Assembly: GCA_965226155.1 (NCBI GenBank)
Contig: OZ245331.1
Span: 248,001-312,000, forward strand
DNA length: 64,000 bases
Reading direction: 5' to 3'
Source: G965226155 sp965226155
GTDB taxonomy: Bacteria; Pseudomonadota; Gammaproteobacteria; Eutrophobiales; Eutrophobiaceae
Shown: one piece after another, positions 8,644-18,118 of the stretch
Layout of the letters: every line of letters starts with the position of its first letter
How positions within the stretch are numbered: position 1 is the first letter of the stretch
The notes under the pieces: generated by a model
What the model was told of the DNA's origin: nothing
The model's input: only the letters and a program-made list of their open reading frames with translations
Databases searched by the model: none
Made by a program: the position numbers and the translations under genes

Positions 8644-9546
8644 TTACTTCATCAATATTTCCAACAATGCTTTTTGTGAATACAATCTATTTCCGGCCTC
8701 TTCCCATACCACACTCTGCGGTCCGTCGATAACTTCAGCCGTGACTTCTTCACCCCGATGGGCTGGTAAACAATGCATGAATAAAGCGTCAGATGTAGCC
8801 AGTGCCATTATCCTCGAATTGACTTGGCAAGAACTGAATATCTTCGCCCTTTCCTCACTCTCCTGCTCCTGACCCATGCTCGCCCAAACGTCTGTCACGA
8901 CTAGATCAGCATCCTTTGCTGCTTCATCAGAGCTTTTAGAAATTTCCACATCTCCACTTATCTCTTTCAGCACAGAGGAATCAGGAGAATGACTAGCAGG
9001 ACAGGATATTGCTAATTTGAATCCGAAGATTGCTGCCGCATTTATATACGAATGGCACATATTGTTTCCGTCACCCAACCAAGCTACCTTTTTGCCAGCG
9101 ATATCACCACGGAGCTCAAAAAAAGTCTGCATGTCAGCCAAGACTTGGCAAGGGTGAAACGAATCTGACAGTCCATTAATAATTGGTATCTCAGAATGTT
9201 GGGCAAAGCGCACCAGTTTCTCGTGCTCATAGGTACGAATCATCACACAATCGACCATCTTAGATAGAACCTTTGCCGTATCTTCAAGTGGCTCGCCTCT
9301 ACCCAACTGGGTATCGTCTGGCGACAAGAAGATTGCATGTCCTCCTAGTTGCAAAATGGCAGTCTCGAAGGATACTCTTGTTCGTGTCGAAGATTTTTCA
9401 AATATCATGGCCAATACGCGGCCAGGCTTGGTCTTATCAATCACTCCTTTGCCGATATTCTTTTTCATTTCGGTAGCACGGGTGATCAACTTGCCCAAGT
9501 CTTCGCGTGACAAATCAGACAGTGTTAGGAAATGTTTCGTTGCCAT
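8644..9546 (-). CDS. argF: Ornithine carbamoyltransferase
   Basis: Forms citrulline from ornithine and carbamoyl phosphate in arginine synthesis (cytoplasmic trimer). The 300-residue protein has the carbamoyl-phosphate loop SSTRTRVSFE near 53, HPCQVLADMQT near 131, DVWASMGQE in the 220s, and HCLPAHRGEEV near the C-terminus (catalytic Cys). The length matches the short bacterial class. It lies five bases downstream of argD on the same strand, so the two form an argD-argF operon. Confidence 0.95.
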   Translation of the reverse strand: MATKHFLTLSDLSREDLGKLITRATEMKKNIGKGVIDKTKPGRVLAMIFEKSSTRTRVSFETAILQLGGHAIFLSPDDTQLGRGEPLEDTAKVLSKMVDCVMIRTYEHEKLVRFAQHSEIPIINGLSDSFHPCQVLADMQTFFELRGDIAGKKVAWLGDGNNMCHSYINAAAIFGFKLAISCPASHSPDSSVLKEISGDVEISKSSDEAAKDADLVVTDVWASMGQEQESEERAKIFSSCQVNSRIMALATSDALFMHCLPAHRGEEVTAEVIDGPQSVVWEEAGNRLYSQKALLEILMK

Positions 9547-9551
9547 AACCG

Positions 9552-10733
9552 TTATCCCGATACAAATTCAGTCACGACGTCTGTCACCGTCGTAATAATT
9601 TGATTGGCTTCATCATCAGAGATGATAAGCGGTGGTAATAAACGAATCACATTCCCTGCAGTAACATTTATCAGTAAGTTTCGTTTCTGCGCCTTAGAGA
9701 CAATTTCTAGACAGTCTGTGTCCATTTCTATTGCTATCATCAATCCGAGTCCCCTTGCCTCTCTGACACCATCTTTGCCCTTGAGTGTATGCTGCAACTG
9801 CTCCAACATCATATTTCCAAGATCCGCAACCCGCTGGTCCATTTTGTGTCGTCTCATATAATTTATTACTGCAAGAGCAGCACTGGCACATAGTGGATTC
9901 CCGCCAAAAGTGCTTGCATGACTACCCGGCGTCATTGGTGCTGCAGCTTTTTCATTCGCCAGACAAGCACCGATTGGAACGCCATTACCGAGTGATTTAG
10001 CCAAAGTCATTATGTCCGGGAGAACTTGCTCGTGTTGGTAGGCGAACCACTTACCTGTCCTACACATTCCAGTTTGTACTTCATCCAATACCAGTAACAA
10101 GTCCTGATCTTTACAAAACAGTGAGACTTTTTTCAGATAGCCATTATCGGGAACAACAACACCGTTTTCACCTTGTACCGGTTCCAACATCACTGCAACA
10201 ATTCCAGGACAAGTTTTGTACACTTGTTCAAGTGCGGGTATATCGTTGTACGGGACATGAATGAATCCTTCAATAAGCGGATCGAACCCAACTTTAATTT
10301 TACTATTACCCGTAGCCGTCAAAGTTGCCAGTGTCCTGCCATGAAAGCTCCCATCCATCACTACAATAACAGGTGATGGATTGCCTTTTTCATGGCCGTA
10401 TTTTCTGCAAATCTTAATCGCGGCTTCATTTGCCTCAGCACCAGAGTTACAAAAGAACACCTTATCAAGACCACTGAGCAAACATAGCTCGTCAGCCAAT
10501 TGCTGTTGAAGTGGAATCTCATAAATATTCGAGGTATGCACAAGCTTACTCGCCTGCTCTGACAAGGCTTTTTGTACCTCTGGATGCGCATGACCCAGTC
10601 CGCATACGGCAATACCGGCAAGAGCATCCAGATATCTGTTACCCATGGTATCAATTAACCATGCGCCAGAACCGGATTCAAATGCCAGTGGTATTCGTTT
10701 ATATGTTTCCATTACAGGATTACTCATATGCAT
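9552..10733 (-). CDS. argD: Acetylornithine aminotransferase
   Basis: PLP-dependent class III aminotransferase that converts N-acetylglutamate semialdehyde to N-acetylornithine; relatives also act in lysine synthesis. Visible motifs are GLGHAHPEV, FFCNSGAEANEAAIKI, SFHGRTLATLTATG, LVLDEVQTGMCRTG, and the Lys-containing TLAKSLGNGVPIGAC. The 393-residue length is normal. Alternative in-frame ATGs lie two and six codons downstream; the product is unaffected. Directly followed by argF. Confidence 0.95.
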   Translation of the reverse strand: MHMSNPVMETYKRIPLAFESGSGAWLIDTMGNRYLDALAGIAVCGLGHAHPEVQKALSEQASKLVHTSNIYEIPLQQQLADELCLLSGLDKVFFCNSGAEANEAAIKICRKYGHEKGNPSPVIVVMDGSFHGRTLATLTATGNSKIKVGFDPLIEGFIHVPYNDIPALEQVYKTCPGIVAVMLEPVQGENGVVVPDNGYLKKVSLFCKDQDLLLVLDEVQTGMCRTGKWFAYQHEQVLPDIMTLAKSLGNGVPIGACLANEKAAAPMTPGSHASTFGGNPLCASAALAVINYMRRHKMDQRVADLGNMMLEQLQHTLKGKDGVREARGLGLMIAIEMDTDCLEIVSKAQKRNLLINVTAGNVIRLLPPLIISDDEANQIITTVTDVVTEFVSG

Positions 10734-10773
10734 CTATTTTTTATGTCAAGTATTTATTTTAAGTACAAAAACG

Positions 10774-10794
10774 AAGCCCGGCGGAGCCGGGCTT
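10774..10794 (-). terminator. Terminator hairpin between the PuuD-like gene and argD
   Basis: A perfect nine-base-pair stem AAGCCCGGC / GCCGGGCTT around a GGA loop. On the minus strand it is followed by CG and five T. It fits termination of the PuuD-like gene, which ends about 30 bases upstream, before argD begins. Confidence 0.75.
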
Positions 10795-10823
10795 ATCTGA
10801 TAATGTTTTCTACCTTTTTATTG

Positions 10824-11408
10824 TTACATTGGGAGCCCGTGCATCTGTCCTACCATACACATAATCATAGGGATGGATAAAAAAGTGTTAGTACGTGACG
10901 CCATTAATGCTACCACTTTTGCTTTGCCCTTTTCTTCATCGGTCGCGGAAACAATACCGAGTATCTTTTTTTGGTTAGGCCAAATCAAAACCCAGACATT
11001 AAAGAGCATAATCGTACCTAACCATGCCCCAATCCCAATTACTTGCGTACCCGATTTTAACAAAAAGGCATTCATGAAACCCCAGCCTGCAATTTCCAGA
11101 GCTGCTGCCCCTGTCAACCAAGTTAGCAATGCGCTCCAGCGAAACCACAGCAATGCCAAAGGGGCGACATATTTACTGATGGCTACTGGCCCAGGACCAC
11201 CCGTGTCAGCAACAGCGGTCGCCACCGCTGGAACTTGTACGAAATTAAAATAGTACAATAATCCTATCCATATAATCCCGAAATAGACATGCAACCAGAC
11301 AACAAGGGACCACATGGCGTTACCAGGAGCATCAATAAGAAGAGCAATTATTACCGCGGTTACAAAACCAAGGACAATGGTGCCGGAAATCGATTTCAAT
11401 GGATTCAT
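10824..11408 (-). CDS. PuuD-like (Urate_ox_N-type) integral membrane protein
   Basis: A 194-residue protein with about five to six membrane helices. It resembles the membrane domain named after urate hydroxylase PuuD. Signs are HVYFGIIWIGLLYYFNF early, RWSALLTWLTGAA in the middle, LFNVWVLIWPNQKK and a final conserved stretch ending near the C-terminus. The cytochrome c domain found in long PuuD proteins is absent. No other purine-degradation gene is nearby, so urate oxidation should not be assumed; proteins of this short type are often of unknown substrate. The ATG is preceded by a GGAG-like site. Confidence 0.65.
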   Translation of the reverse strand: MNPLKSISGTIVLGFVTAVIIALLIDAPGNAMWSLVVWLHVYFGIIWIGLLYYFNFVQVPAVATAVADTGGPGPVAISKYVAPLALLWFRWSALLTWLTGAAALEIAGWGFMNAFLLKSGTQVIGIGAWLGTIMLFNVWVLIWPNQKKILGIVSATDEEKGKAKVVALMASRTNTFLSIPMIMCMVGQMHGLPM

Positions 11409-11604
11409 AAGAAAATCTCCTGGAAACAGTTCAATGTGTTTTATTCAAGTACAAGTACAATAACAAGAATGAGGAATTATACTAATGAAATTAAAAGCTT
11501 TCACCTGTTACGCACTATCAGACTTTATCAGCATATCAAAACAGAGTATACTCTAATACTTGAGCAGTTTACTCAGTTATTTATCAAATAATAGAGGATA
11601 GACA

Positions 11605-11928
11605 GTGGACATAATTGAAGATATTAAAAAATCGATTAACGAAAATCCGATAGTCCTGTTCATGAAGGGTACGCCAGATGCCCCTCAATGTGGATTTTCT
11701 ATGCACACCGTAGAGGCGTTGAAGGCATGCAATGCAGAGTTTATCCATGTTGACATCCTTTCTAATCCCGAAATTAGACAAAATCTGCCCAGTGTTTCGA
11801 ACTGGCCGACTTTCCCCCAAGTATTCATCAATGGAGAACTGGTTGGAGGATGTGACATCGTGCTGGAGCTATACCAAAAAGGTGAATTACAAAATATGAT
11901 AACGGCTACAACCAATAGCGAACAATAA
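11605..11928 (+). CDS. grxD: Monothiol glutaredoxin
   Basis: A 107-residue CGFS-type glutaredoxin that binds and transfers [2Fe-2S] clusters, often with BolA proteins. The sequence shows FMKGTPDAPQCGFS with the single active Cys, the cis-Pro region NWPTFPQVF, and GGCDIVLEL for glutathione binding. The start is GTG: no ATG precedes the conserved N-terminus, and an AGAGGA ribosome-binding site lies about six bases upstream. It converges on dnaQ. Confidence 0.93.
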   Translation: MDIIEDIKKSINENPIVLFMKGTPDAPQCGFSMHTVEALKACNAEFIHVDILSNPEIRQNLPSVSNWPTFPQVFINGELVGGCDIVLELYQKGELQNMITATTNSEQ

Positions 11929-12068
11929 CCAACTGCAAATCGGGGCCCTGTTCTTAGCCACCTATTTGTTTTCTCCCAGCTTTAGCCAAACACAATTCCC
12001 ATTTGATTCTTCATTTATGGACTCTAGCCGATGCTCATGGTCATCAAGTTCTTCTTCCGTAGGAAGAA

Positions 12069-12671
12069 TCATTGCAAGGGGCGATCTATTTGCTTTATTT
12101 TGTGTTGATTTTCCGCTCCAGCATCATCCTCGCCAGTCAAAAATAAGGCTACTTGCCCGCCAGTTAATGCAAGATATACATCAAGTAGGATTTGGGCATC
12201 GAGCAGAGCGCCATGTAATTCCCGCTGAGAATTATCTATTTGGTATCGTCCACATAATGCATCTAAACTATTTTTCTGACCTGGATGCATCTTCCTTGCC
12301 ATCTGTAGTGTATCGGTGATTTTGCAATAATCTTCCATGACTCCCCACTTCTTTCCAAGACGCTTTAACTCAGTATTGATAAATGCCACATCGAACGGGG
12401 CATTGTGAATTATCACTTCACTATCGCGGATGTAATCTATCAACTCCGTAGCAATATCCTTAAATAGGGGTTTATCAGACAAAAACTCATTACTGATTCC
12501 GTGTATTTCATAAGCCCCATCTTCAATTTCTCGTTCAGGATTTAAATATTGATGAAAATCTCCGTCGGTTTTACGTCGGTTCTTAATTTCTACACAACCG
12601 ATTTCTATAATCCTGTGACCCTGTGATGGCTCCAGGCCGGTAGTTTCTGTATCAAGAATAATTTGTTTCAT
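12069..12671 (-). CDS. dnaQ: DNA polymerase III epsilon subunit (proofreading exonuclease), C-terminus frameshifted
   Basis: A DEDDh 3'-5' exonuclease. ExoI has LDTETTGLE near residue 6, ExoII HNAPFDVAFINTEL in the 90s, and ExoIII HGALLDAQILLDVY near 155-168. As read it is 200 residues, about 40 short of the family. In the next frame the missing end is present: from about 12072 to a TAG at 11962 it reads MILPTEEELDDHEHRLE and ends NCVWLKLGENK, like the normal DnaQ C-terminus. One missing base in the G4 run at 12078-12081 explains this. Corrected, the gene would span 11962-12671 (236 residues). The lost tail corresponds to the part of the family that binds the alpha subunit. It follows rnhA by four bases. 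Confidence 0.9.
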   Translation of the reverse strand: MKQIILDTETTGLEPSQGHRIIEIGCVEIKNRRKTDGDFHQYLNPEREIEDGAYEIHGISNEFLSDKPLFKDIATELIDYIRDSEVIIHNAPFDVAFINTELKRLGKKWGVMEDYCKITDTLQMARKMHPGQKNSLDALCGRYQIDNSQRELHGALLDAQILLDVYLALTGGQVALFLTGEDDAGAENQHKIKQIDRPLQ

Positions 12672-12675
12672 ACTT

Positions 12676-13113
12676 TTAGATTAATTGGTCAATTGCTTTG
12701 TTCGCTAATGCATCTACCCTATCATTTTCAACATGACCACTATGCCCCTTAACCCAACACCACTCTATACGGTGTTTAGTACATACACTGTCTAATCTCC
12801 TCCACAGATCATCGTTCTTGACTGGCTTTTTCTTGGATGTTTTCCAGTTATTATTCTTCCAATTTTTTAGCCATTTGGTTATGCCGTCTTTCACATAGGT
12901 AGAATCCGTTGTTAAGCGTATATCACAATCACGGTTTAGTGACTCGAGTGCTTCGATTGCCGCTGTCAGTTCCATCCTATTATTAGTTGTGTCGTGCTCT
13001 GCGCCATATAGTTCCTTTTCAGTACTGTTATAGCATAACAAAGCCCCCCAACCCCCAGGGCCCGGATTGCCACGGCAGGCACCATCGGTAAATATTTCAA
13101 CTAACTCACTCAT
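12676..13113 (-). CDS. rnhA: Ribonuclease HI
   Basis: Degrades RNA in RNA-DNA hybrids (R-loops, primers) in the cytoplasm. The 145-residue protein has the four carboxylates in order: IFTDGACRGNPGPGG (first Asp), MELTAAIEAL (Glu), TTDSTYV (Asp) and the final NDRVDALAN (Asp). WCWVKGHSGH carries the catalytic-loop His. The start overlaps the end of the methyltransferase gene by four bases (ATGA), and dnaQ follows, as in E. coli. Confidence 0.96.
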   Translation of the reverse strand: MSELVEIFTDGACRGNPGPGGWGALLCYNSTEKELYGAEHDTTNNRMELTAAIEALESLNRDCDIRLTTDSTYVKDGITKWLKNWKNNNWKTSKKKPVKNDDLWRRLDSVCTKHRIEWCWVKGHSGHVENDRVDALANKAIDQLI

Positions 13114-13889
13114 TGTGATTGATTGAAAGTCCGTGTGGTTGGTTCAACGATGCCCGAGCTAATCATTTTTCGGCGTTTATACCAGGTCGCAGATATTGGC
13201 GTTAATGGTATGACACGTTTCTTGGCAACAATGATATGGATACCACCAAAATATGACCAACCGTAATTTCCCAATTTTTCAAGAAAGTTCAGTTTGCTCA
13301 TAATATTCATGTTCATAAGTGGTGGTTTATGGAAGAACCGCTCGATACGAATAATTTCAAAGTCCAGTAATGAAAACCAGTCTTTAATTCGATTGAAGCT
13401 AAAAAACAATCCATTCCACGGCGGATCGTCACGCCATGCCAAGAAAAGCCGCCACAACCCGCAAAAACTTAAAGGATTGAATCCAATTATGACCAGATGC
13501 CCTTCCCCGATAAGAATTCGTTCTATTTCCCTGAGCATTTTATGAGGATTAGAACAAAACTCGAGCACATGAGGCAAAACCACAACATCCATTGAGTCAG
13601 AAGCGATAGGTAGGAATTCAGCAGAGCATTGGAGACCGGCTCTGCCTGAGGGAAGCTCATCTTCAAGCGACATCAGTATCTGATGTGAGATGCGACTGCT
13701 GCCAAGGAAGTCGTCTGTACAGATTGACCCTATCTGCATAACATGAAACCCAAATAGATTGGGCAGAATTGTGCTTATAATAGACCGCTCCCTATCTAAT
13801 AGGGAAACACCTAGCGGTTGTTCAAACCAGCGTTTTACTCTCTCTCGTTTGAGATTTTCAGTTGATTTTAGGTATGAATTTTCTGACAT
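13110..13889 (-). CDS. Class I SAM-dependent methyltransferase (YafS-like)
   Basis: A 259-residue protein with a methyltransferase type 11 core. It lacks a textbook GxGxG but keeps the later motifs DVVVLPHVLEFCSNPHKMLREIERIL and GHLVIIGFNPLSFCGLWRLF. Position between mltD and rnhA matches E. coli yafS, which sits between gloB and rnhA; the glyoxalase gene gloB is not here. The substrate is unknown. It overlaps rnhA by four bases, so translation is probably coupled. Confidence 0.8.
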   Translation of the reverse strand: MSENSYLKSTENLKRERVKRWFEQPLGVSLLDRERSIISTILPNLFGFHVMQIGSICTDDFLGSSRISHQILMSLEDELPSGRAGLQCSAEFLPIASDSMDVVVLPHVLEFCSNPHKMLREIERILIGEGHLVIIGFNPLSFCGLWRLFLAWRDDPPWNGLFFSFNRIKDWFSLLDFEIIRIERFFHKPPLMNMNIMSKLNFLEKLGNYGWSYFGGIHIIVAKKRVIPLTPISATWYKRRKMISSGIVEPTTRTFNQSQ

Positions 13890-14110
13890 GCTGGCTAGAA
13901 AATAGGCTATTAACTACTTTTGCCCCATATATGAGCATAATCTCAAGCTCTATGTAAAACCAGTCCTCGCTTTCAAAGACAACTCAATCTAGTTAATAAT
14001 CAATCTTGCGCCAAGGTATGGATGGTAATCTGGGTGATGTGCTGCCATACCTGTCGACGAAACCATCAGAGATATGAACCACAACAATCGTCAACAGTTT
14101 TAATAAAAAC

Positions 14111-14139
14111 TTGACCATAATCTTTCGGATGCCTAGCAT
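14111..14139 (+). promoter_or_regulatory. Possible promoter immediately upstream of mltD
   Basis: TTGACC at 14111-14116 and TAGCAT at 14134-14139 are separated by 17 bases. Transcription would begin at or next to the start ATG at 14146. No Shine-Dalgarno is visible before that ATG, so a leaderless message is possible. The -10 is only a 4/6 match. Confidence 0.3.
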
Positions 14140-14145
14140 TGCCCG

Positions 14146-15780
14146 ATGCCAATATTACGCTTAATACTGATACTAAGTGCCTTTGCTGTTTCAGCGTGCA
14201 CCACTACGACGCCTATTCAAACTTCCGACACAACAAAAAGTTTAGCAACACTTGGAAATGACACTGAAACTAGCAACCCGTCTTTAAAAAATCTATCAGA
14301 AGACCAGTCATTCACAGGACAACACTCTCAATCTCAACCAGTAGAAAAGTCCTATAAAAATATTTGGCTGCGTATAAGTGACAACCTTGTTCTTGAGCGC
14401 CACCTGGATAATCAAGCAGTCAAGGAACGGATAGCCTGGTATTCGCGTAATCAGGAATATTTTGACCGGGTAGCAAAAAGAGCAACCCCCTATTTCTATC
14501 ATATTGTTGAAGAGTTGATGATACGAGATATTCCTTTGGATATCGCATTATTGCCGATTGTTGAGAGCGCTTTTCAACCCTTTGCATATTCAAGGAGTAG
14601 GGCATCAGGTATCTGGCAATTTATTTCAAGTACTGGAAAACATTACGGCTTAAAGCAGAACTGGTGGTATGACGGACGACGCGACATTCTTGCGTCAACC
14701 GAGGCTGCATTGAACTATTTAGAAAAGTTGCATAGTCAGTTTGATGGAGACTGGCAATTGGCCTTGGCGGCATATAATTCTGGTGAACTGAATGTAGGAC
14801 GGGCCATCAGCAGAAATCAAAAACTAAAAAAGAAAACCGATTTCTTTTCTTTAAAATTACCTAGAGAAACCCGTAATTATGTCCCTAGTTTACTCGCCTT
14901 GGCAGAAATCGTCGCCAACCCAGAAAAGCACGGGATTACCTTAACACCGATCAATAACACGCCTTACTTCACAAAAGTGGACATCGGTAAGCAACTAGAT
15001 CTGTCCATAGCTGCAAAATTCGCTGATCTCACTATGGATGAGATCTATATCCTTAATCCTGGATTTAACCGGTGGGCCACCGATCCGGATGGCCCATATT
15101 ACCTATTGGTCCCAATCGAAAAAGAACAGCAGTTTGTGATTGCTCTTGCTGCACTTCCTGAAAGCGAACGGGTCAGTTGGCATCAACATGTCATCAAACG
15201 AGGTGAGACGTTGAGTCAAATAGCTGAGCGTTACCATACAAGTATTGTCGCTATTAAGGATATAAATAACCTTCGCAACAATACAATTCGTATAGGACAT
15301 TCCCTGCTGATTCCTTCATCAAAACAACAATTGAAGCATTACACACTCAGTATAGATAGTAGACGTTTCAGCAACCTGCAACGAGACGGTAATGGTGAAA
15401 AATATATTTATACTGCAATCGGTGGCGACAATCTGTGGTTGATCGGGGAAAAATATGGCGTAAGCATTAGTGAGTTAAGCAAATGGAATGGCATTCGCTC
15501 AAGCAGTATCATAAGACCTGGTCAAAAACTCAGCCTCTGGCTAGGTGAAAGGACACGGACAACCTTGGCACCTGCAATTAAAATTGATTATTCTAGGAAT
15601 GATAGTGGCGAGATACTCTATACAGTCAAAAAGGGTGATTCACTGTGGCAAATTTCCAGACAATTTAGGGTAACCGTTGCTCAATTACAGGAATGGAATA
15701 ATTTAAATAGGGATAGGTTCCTGCAACTAGGACAAAAACTGATTTTACATGATGCCCCGTTATTGCAAACCGGCGGCTAA
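14146..15780 (+). CDS. mltD: Membrane-bound lytic murein transglycosylase D with LysM repeats
   Basis: A 544-residue lipoprotein (lipobox FAVSAC, Cys about 18). It cleaves peptidoglycan glycan strands to 1,6-anhydro products. The SLT domain (about 115-230) has IVESAFQPFAYSRSRASGIWQF with the catalytic Glu, and later LALAAYNSGE. Three LysM modules follow, around 347-393, 415-465 and 493-540 (for example IKRGETLSQIAERYHTS and VKKGDSLWQISRQFRVT), which bind the wall. It is divergent from the methyltransferase-rnhA-dnaQ block, a common gammaproteobacterial arrangement. Confidence 0.95.
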   Translation: MPILRLILILSAFAVSACTTTTPIQTSDTTKSLATLGNDTETSNPSLKNLSEDQSFTGQHSQSQPVEKSYKNIWLRISDNLVLERHLDNQAVKERIAWYSRNQEYFDRVAKRATPYFYHIVEELMIRDIPLDIALLPIVESAFQPFAYSRSRASGIWQFISSTGKHYGLKQNWWYDGRRDILASTEAALNYLEKLHSQFDGDWQLALAAYNSGELNVGRAISRNQKLKKKTDFFSLKLPRETRNYVPSLLALAEIVANPEKHGITLTPINNTPYFTKVDIGKQLDLSIAAKFADLTMDEIYILNPGFNRWATDPDGPYYLLVPIEKEQQFVIALAALPESERVSWHQHVIKRGETLSQIAERYHTSIVAIKDINNLRNNTIRIGHSLLIPSSKQQLKHYTLSIDSRRFSNLQRDGNGEKYIYTAIGGDNLWLIGEKYGVSISELSKWNGIRSSSIIRPGQKLSLWLGERTRTTLAPAIKIDYSRNDSGEILYTVKKGDSLWQISRQFRVTVAQLQEWNNLNRDRFLQLGQKLILHDAPLLQTGG

Positions 15781-15869
15781 TATTCATTAGCCACCCAAGT
15801 TTAAACTCAAAGCTCATATTTTTACCAAGTAATCTCGCCTCGACTGCGAATTATTCATAGAATGGGTTC

Positions 15870-18116
15870 ATGATTAGGATCATAAAATTCCTGGTTCGCT
15901 GCCTGTTAAAGGTGTTATACGGCGTTAAAGTCAGTGGCATGGAAAATTACCAGAAAGCTGGAGATCGCGTGCTGATAGTCGCAAACCATACTTCGTTATT
16001 GGACGGTGTGTTGCTCTATGCATGGTTGCCAGAGACACCAACATTTGCAATCAATTCCGATATTGCAAAGAGAAAATTATTCAAATTTTTTCTGTTGTTT
16101 GTAGACCTTTTTGAGATGGCCCAAACCGGGCCACTCTCTATCAAGTCACTGATTAAGTTTATCCAGAAGGATAAGAAAGCTGTCATCTTTCCGGAAGGCC
16201 GAATAACAATAACTGGAACATTAATGAAAATTTACGAAGGCCCAGGCTTAGTGGCGGACAAAGCAAATGCCACTATCTTGCCTATTGCAATTGATGGAGC
16301 ACAATTGAGTACTTTTTCCTATATGAAAGGCATAAACCATGTCAGATGGTTTCCACGAATATCTATAAAGGTCTTACCCCCTGAAAAAATAAATATTAAA
16401 CCTGAGATTATAGGTCATAGGAGACGCAATATTGTATCGATGATGATGCAGAAAATAATGTTACGTTTGCAATTCGAAACCTATGACTACCAAAAGACAA
16501 TTTTTTCTGCCTTACTTGAATCTGCAAACCGGTTTGGTCATGGCGTAACTATACTTAAAGACACAACTGGCGAAGTACTGAGTTACCGCGGTCTCTTAAT
16601 AAAGACTTTTATCATAGCAAGAGCATTCGCCAGAAACTCGGTACCGGACGGCAACATCGGACTGTTATTGCCCAATATCAATGCGACGGTAATCAGTTTT
16701 CTAGCCTGCCAATATCTAGGGCGGATACCTGCCATGCTAAATTTTACTTCTGGCACCCAAAATATTCTCAAGGCCTGCAAAACAGCTAACATTACCACGG
16801 TTTATTCTTCTGCTAATTTTATCGAAAAAGCTGGTCTTGAATTATTAATCAAAGAGCTGGATCAGCAACTCAAGGTTATCTACGTTGAAGATTTGCGGAA
16901 TCAGATTACGATTATTGACAAATGCCAAGGCCTGCTAAAGGCAATGATTCCCCGTCTTACTTATAGGAAACGCGCAAAATTAACTAGCCCTGATAGTCCT
17001 GCTGTCATTCTTTTTACTTCCGGGTCCGAAGATGCGCCTAAAGGCGTAGTGCTATCACATTCAAACGTTTTGTCAAATTTCGCCCAGGTGCGTATCCATA
17101 TCGACTTCAAAACATCTGATACGGTATTTACTTGTCTACCTTTATTTCACTCTTTCGGCTTGAATGCGGGAACCCTTATGCCACTGTTGGGTGGAAGTAT
17201 GGTCTTCCTCTACCCTACTCCACTGCATTATCGAGTCATCCCCCAATTGATCTATGAACTCAGCGCTACAATTTTATTTGGCACAAACACGTTTTTTAAG
17301 GGGTATGCTAAACATGCACATCCCTATGATTTTAATACGTTGCGATATACCGTTGCTGGCGCTGAAAAATTGCGAGAAGACACGAAGCTACTATGGATGG
17401 AAAAATTCGGTATTCGAATTTTCGAAGGATATGGTGTTACTGAAACCAGCCCAGTGATATCAGTAAACACACCCATCATATATAAGCCAAATTCAGTAGG
17501 TTTACCCCTGCCAGCAATGGACTGTTATTTGCTACCCGTCGAAGGAATAGAACGCGGTGGTAGACTTGTAGTAAAAGGGCCAAACATTATGAAGGGTTAT
17601 CTATTAAGTGACTCAGAAGGAGAAATTATACCCCCAGTGACTGAAGGCAATGAAGGCTGGCATGATACAGGCGATATCGCCTGTATTGATGATGATGGAT
17701 ACATTTCAATCATTGGCAGAGCTAAACGTTTTGCAAAACTGGGTGGGGAAATGGTTTCACTATCTGCGGTCGAGGAGCTGGCTATTCAAACCTGGCCCAG
17801 ATTCTCTCATGCGGCAGTTTCACTTGCAGACGACAAGAAGGGAGAAAAGATTGTACTGATAACGGATTACAACAATGCCAATAGAAAAGCTATCCAGGAA
17901 ACAGCGCGTAAATTGAAATACGCTGAAATCTATGTACCGAAGAAAGTGGTACTCGCAGAAGAACTACCAGTACTTAGCACTGGCAAAATCGATTATTTGA
18001 CGTTGACGGCTATGGCCGAAGCAGAAGACAAGGAAGGTACGGGCTGGATAGGTAAGCTTACTGGTCTAATGAAAAAAACTGACAATGAAGTGACTGAAGA
18101 ATCCGATCAAAATTAG
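15870..18116 (+). CDS. aas: Bifunctional 2-acyl-GPE acyltransferase / acyl-ACP synthetase (Aas)
   Basis: Recycles lysophospholipid, mainly 2-acyl-glycerophosphoethanolamine, at the inner membrane. The 748-residue protein has an N-terminal PlsC-like acyltransferase: HTSLLD (the HX4D motif, His40/Asp45) and FPEGR at 107-111. It then has an AMP-forming ligase domain with LFTSGSEDAPKGV, GYGVTETSP, HDTGDIACIDDDGYISIIGR and a C-terminal LSTGKIDY lysine motif. Length and domain order match E. coli Aas (719). It converges with the exported pcm paralogue, separated by two bases. Confidence 0.92.
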   Translation: MIRIIKFLVRCLLKVLYGVKVSGMENYQKAGDRVLIVANHTSLLDGVLLYAWLPETPTFAINSDIAKRKLFKFFLLFVDLFEMAQTGPLSIKSLIKFIQKDKKAVIFPEGRITITGTLMKIYEGPGLVADKANATILPIAIDGAQLSTFSYMKGINHVRWFPRISIKVLPPEKINIKPEIIGHRRRNIVSMMMQKIMLRLQFETYDYQKTIFSALLESANRFGHGVTILKDTTGEVLSYRGLLIKTFIIARAFARNSVPDGNIGLLLPNINATVISFLACQYLGRIPAMLNFTSGTQNILKACKTANITTVYSSANFIEKAGLELLIKELDQQLKVIYVEDLRNQITIIDKCQGLLKAMIPRLTYRKRAKLTSPDSPAVILFTSGSEDAPKGVVLSHSNVLSNFAQVRIHIDFKTSDTVFTCLPLFHSFGLNAGTLMPLLGGSMVFLYPTPLHYRVIPQLIYELSATILFGTNTFFKGYAKHAHPYDFNTLRYTVAGAEKLREDTKLLWMEKFGIRIFEGYGVTETSPVISVNTPIIYKPNSVGLPLPAMDCYLLPVEGIERGGRLVVKGPNIMKGYLLSDSEGEIIPPVTEGNEGWHDTGDIACIDDDGYISIIGRAKRFAKLGGEMVSLSAVEELAIQTWPRFSHAAVSLADDKKGEKIVLITDYNNANRKAIQETARKLKYAEIYVPKKVVLAEELPVLSTGKIDYLTLTAMAEAEDKEGTGWIGKLTGLMKKTDNEVTEESDQN

Positions 18117-18118
18117 TA

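Noticed and set aside
10824..11408. True urate hydroxylase
   Set aside because: The cytochrome c domain is missing and no purine catabolism gene is near; only the membrane-domain similarity is supported.
11966..12319. A 117-codon plus-strand ORF over the dnaQ end
   Set aside because: It is Ser-rich with no motif, and the minus strand here encodes the real DnaQ C-terminus.
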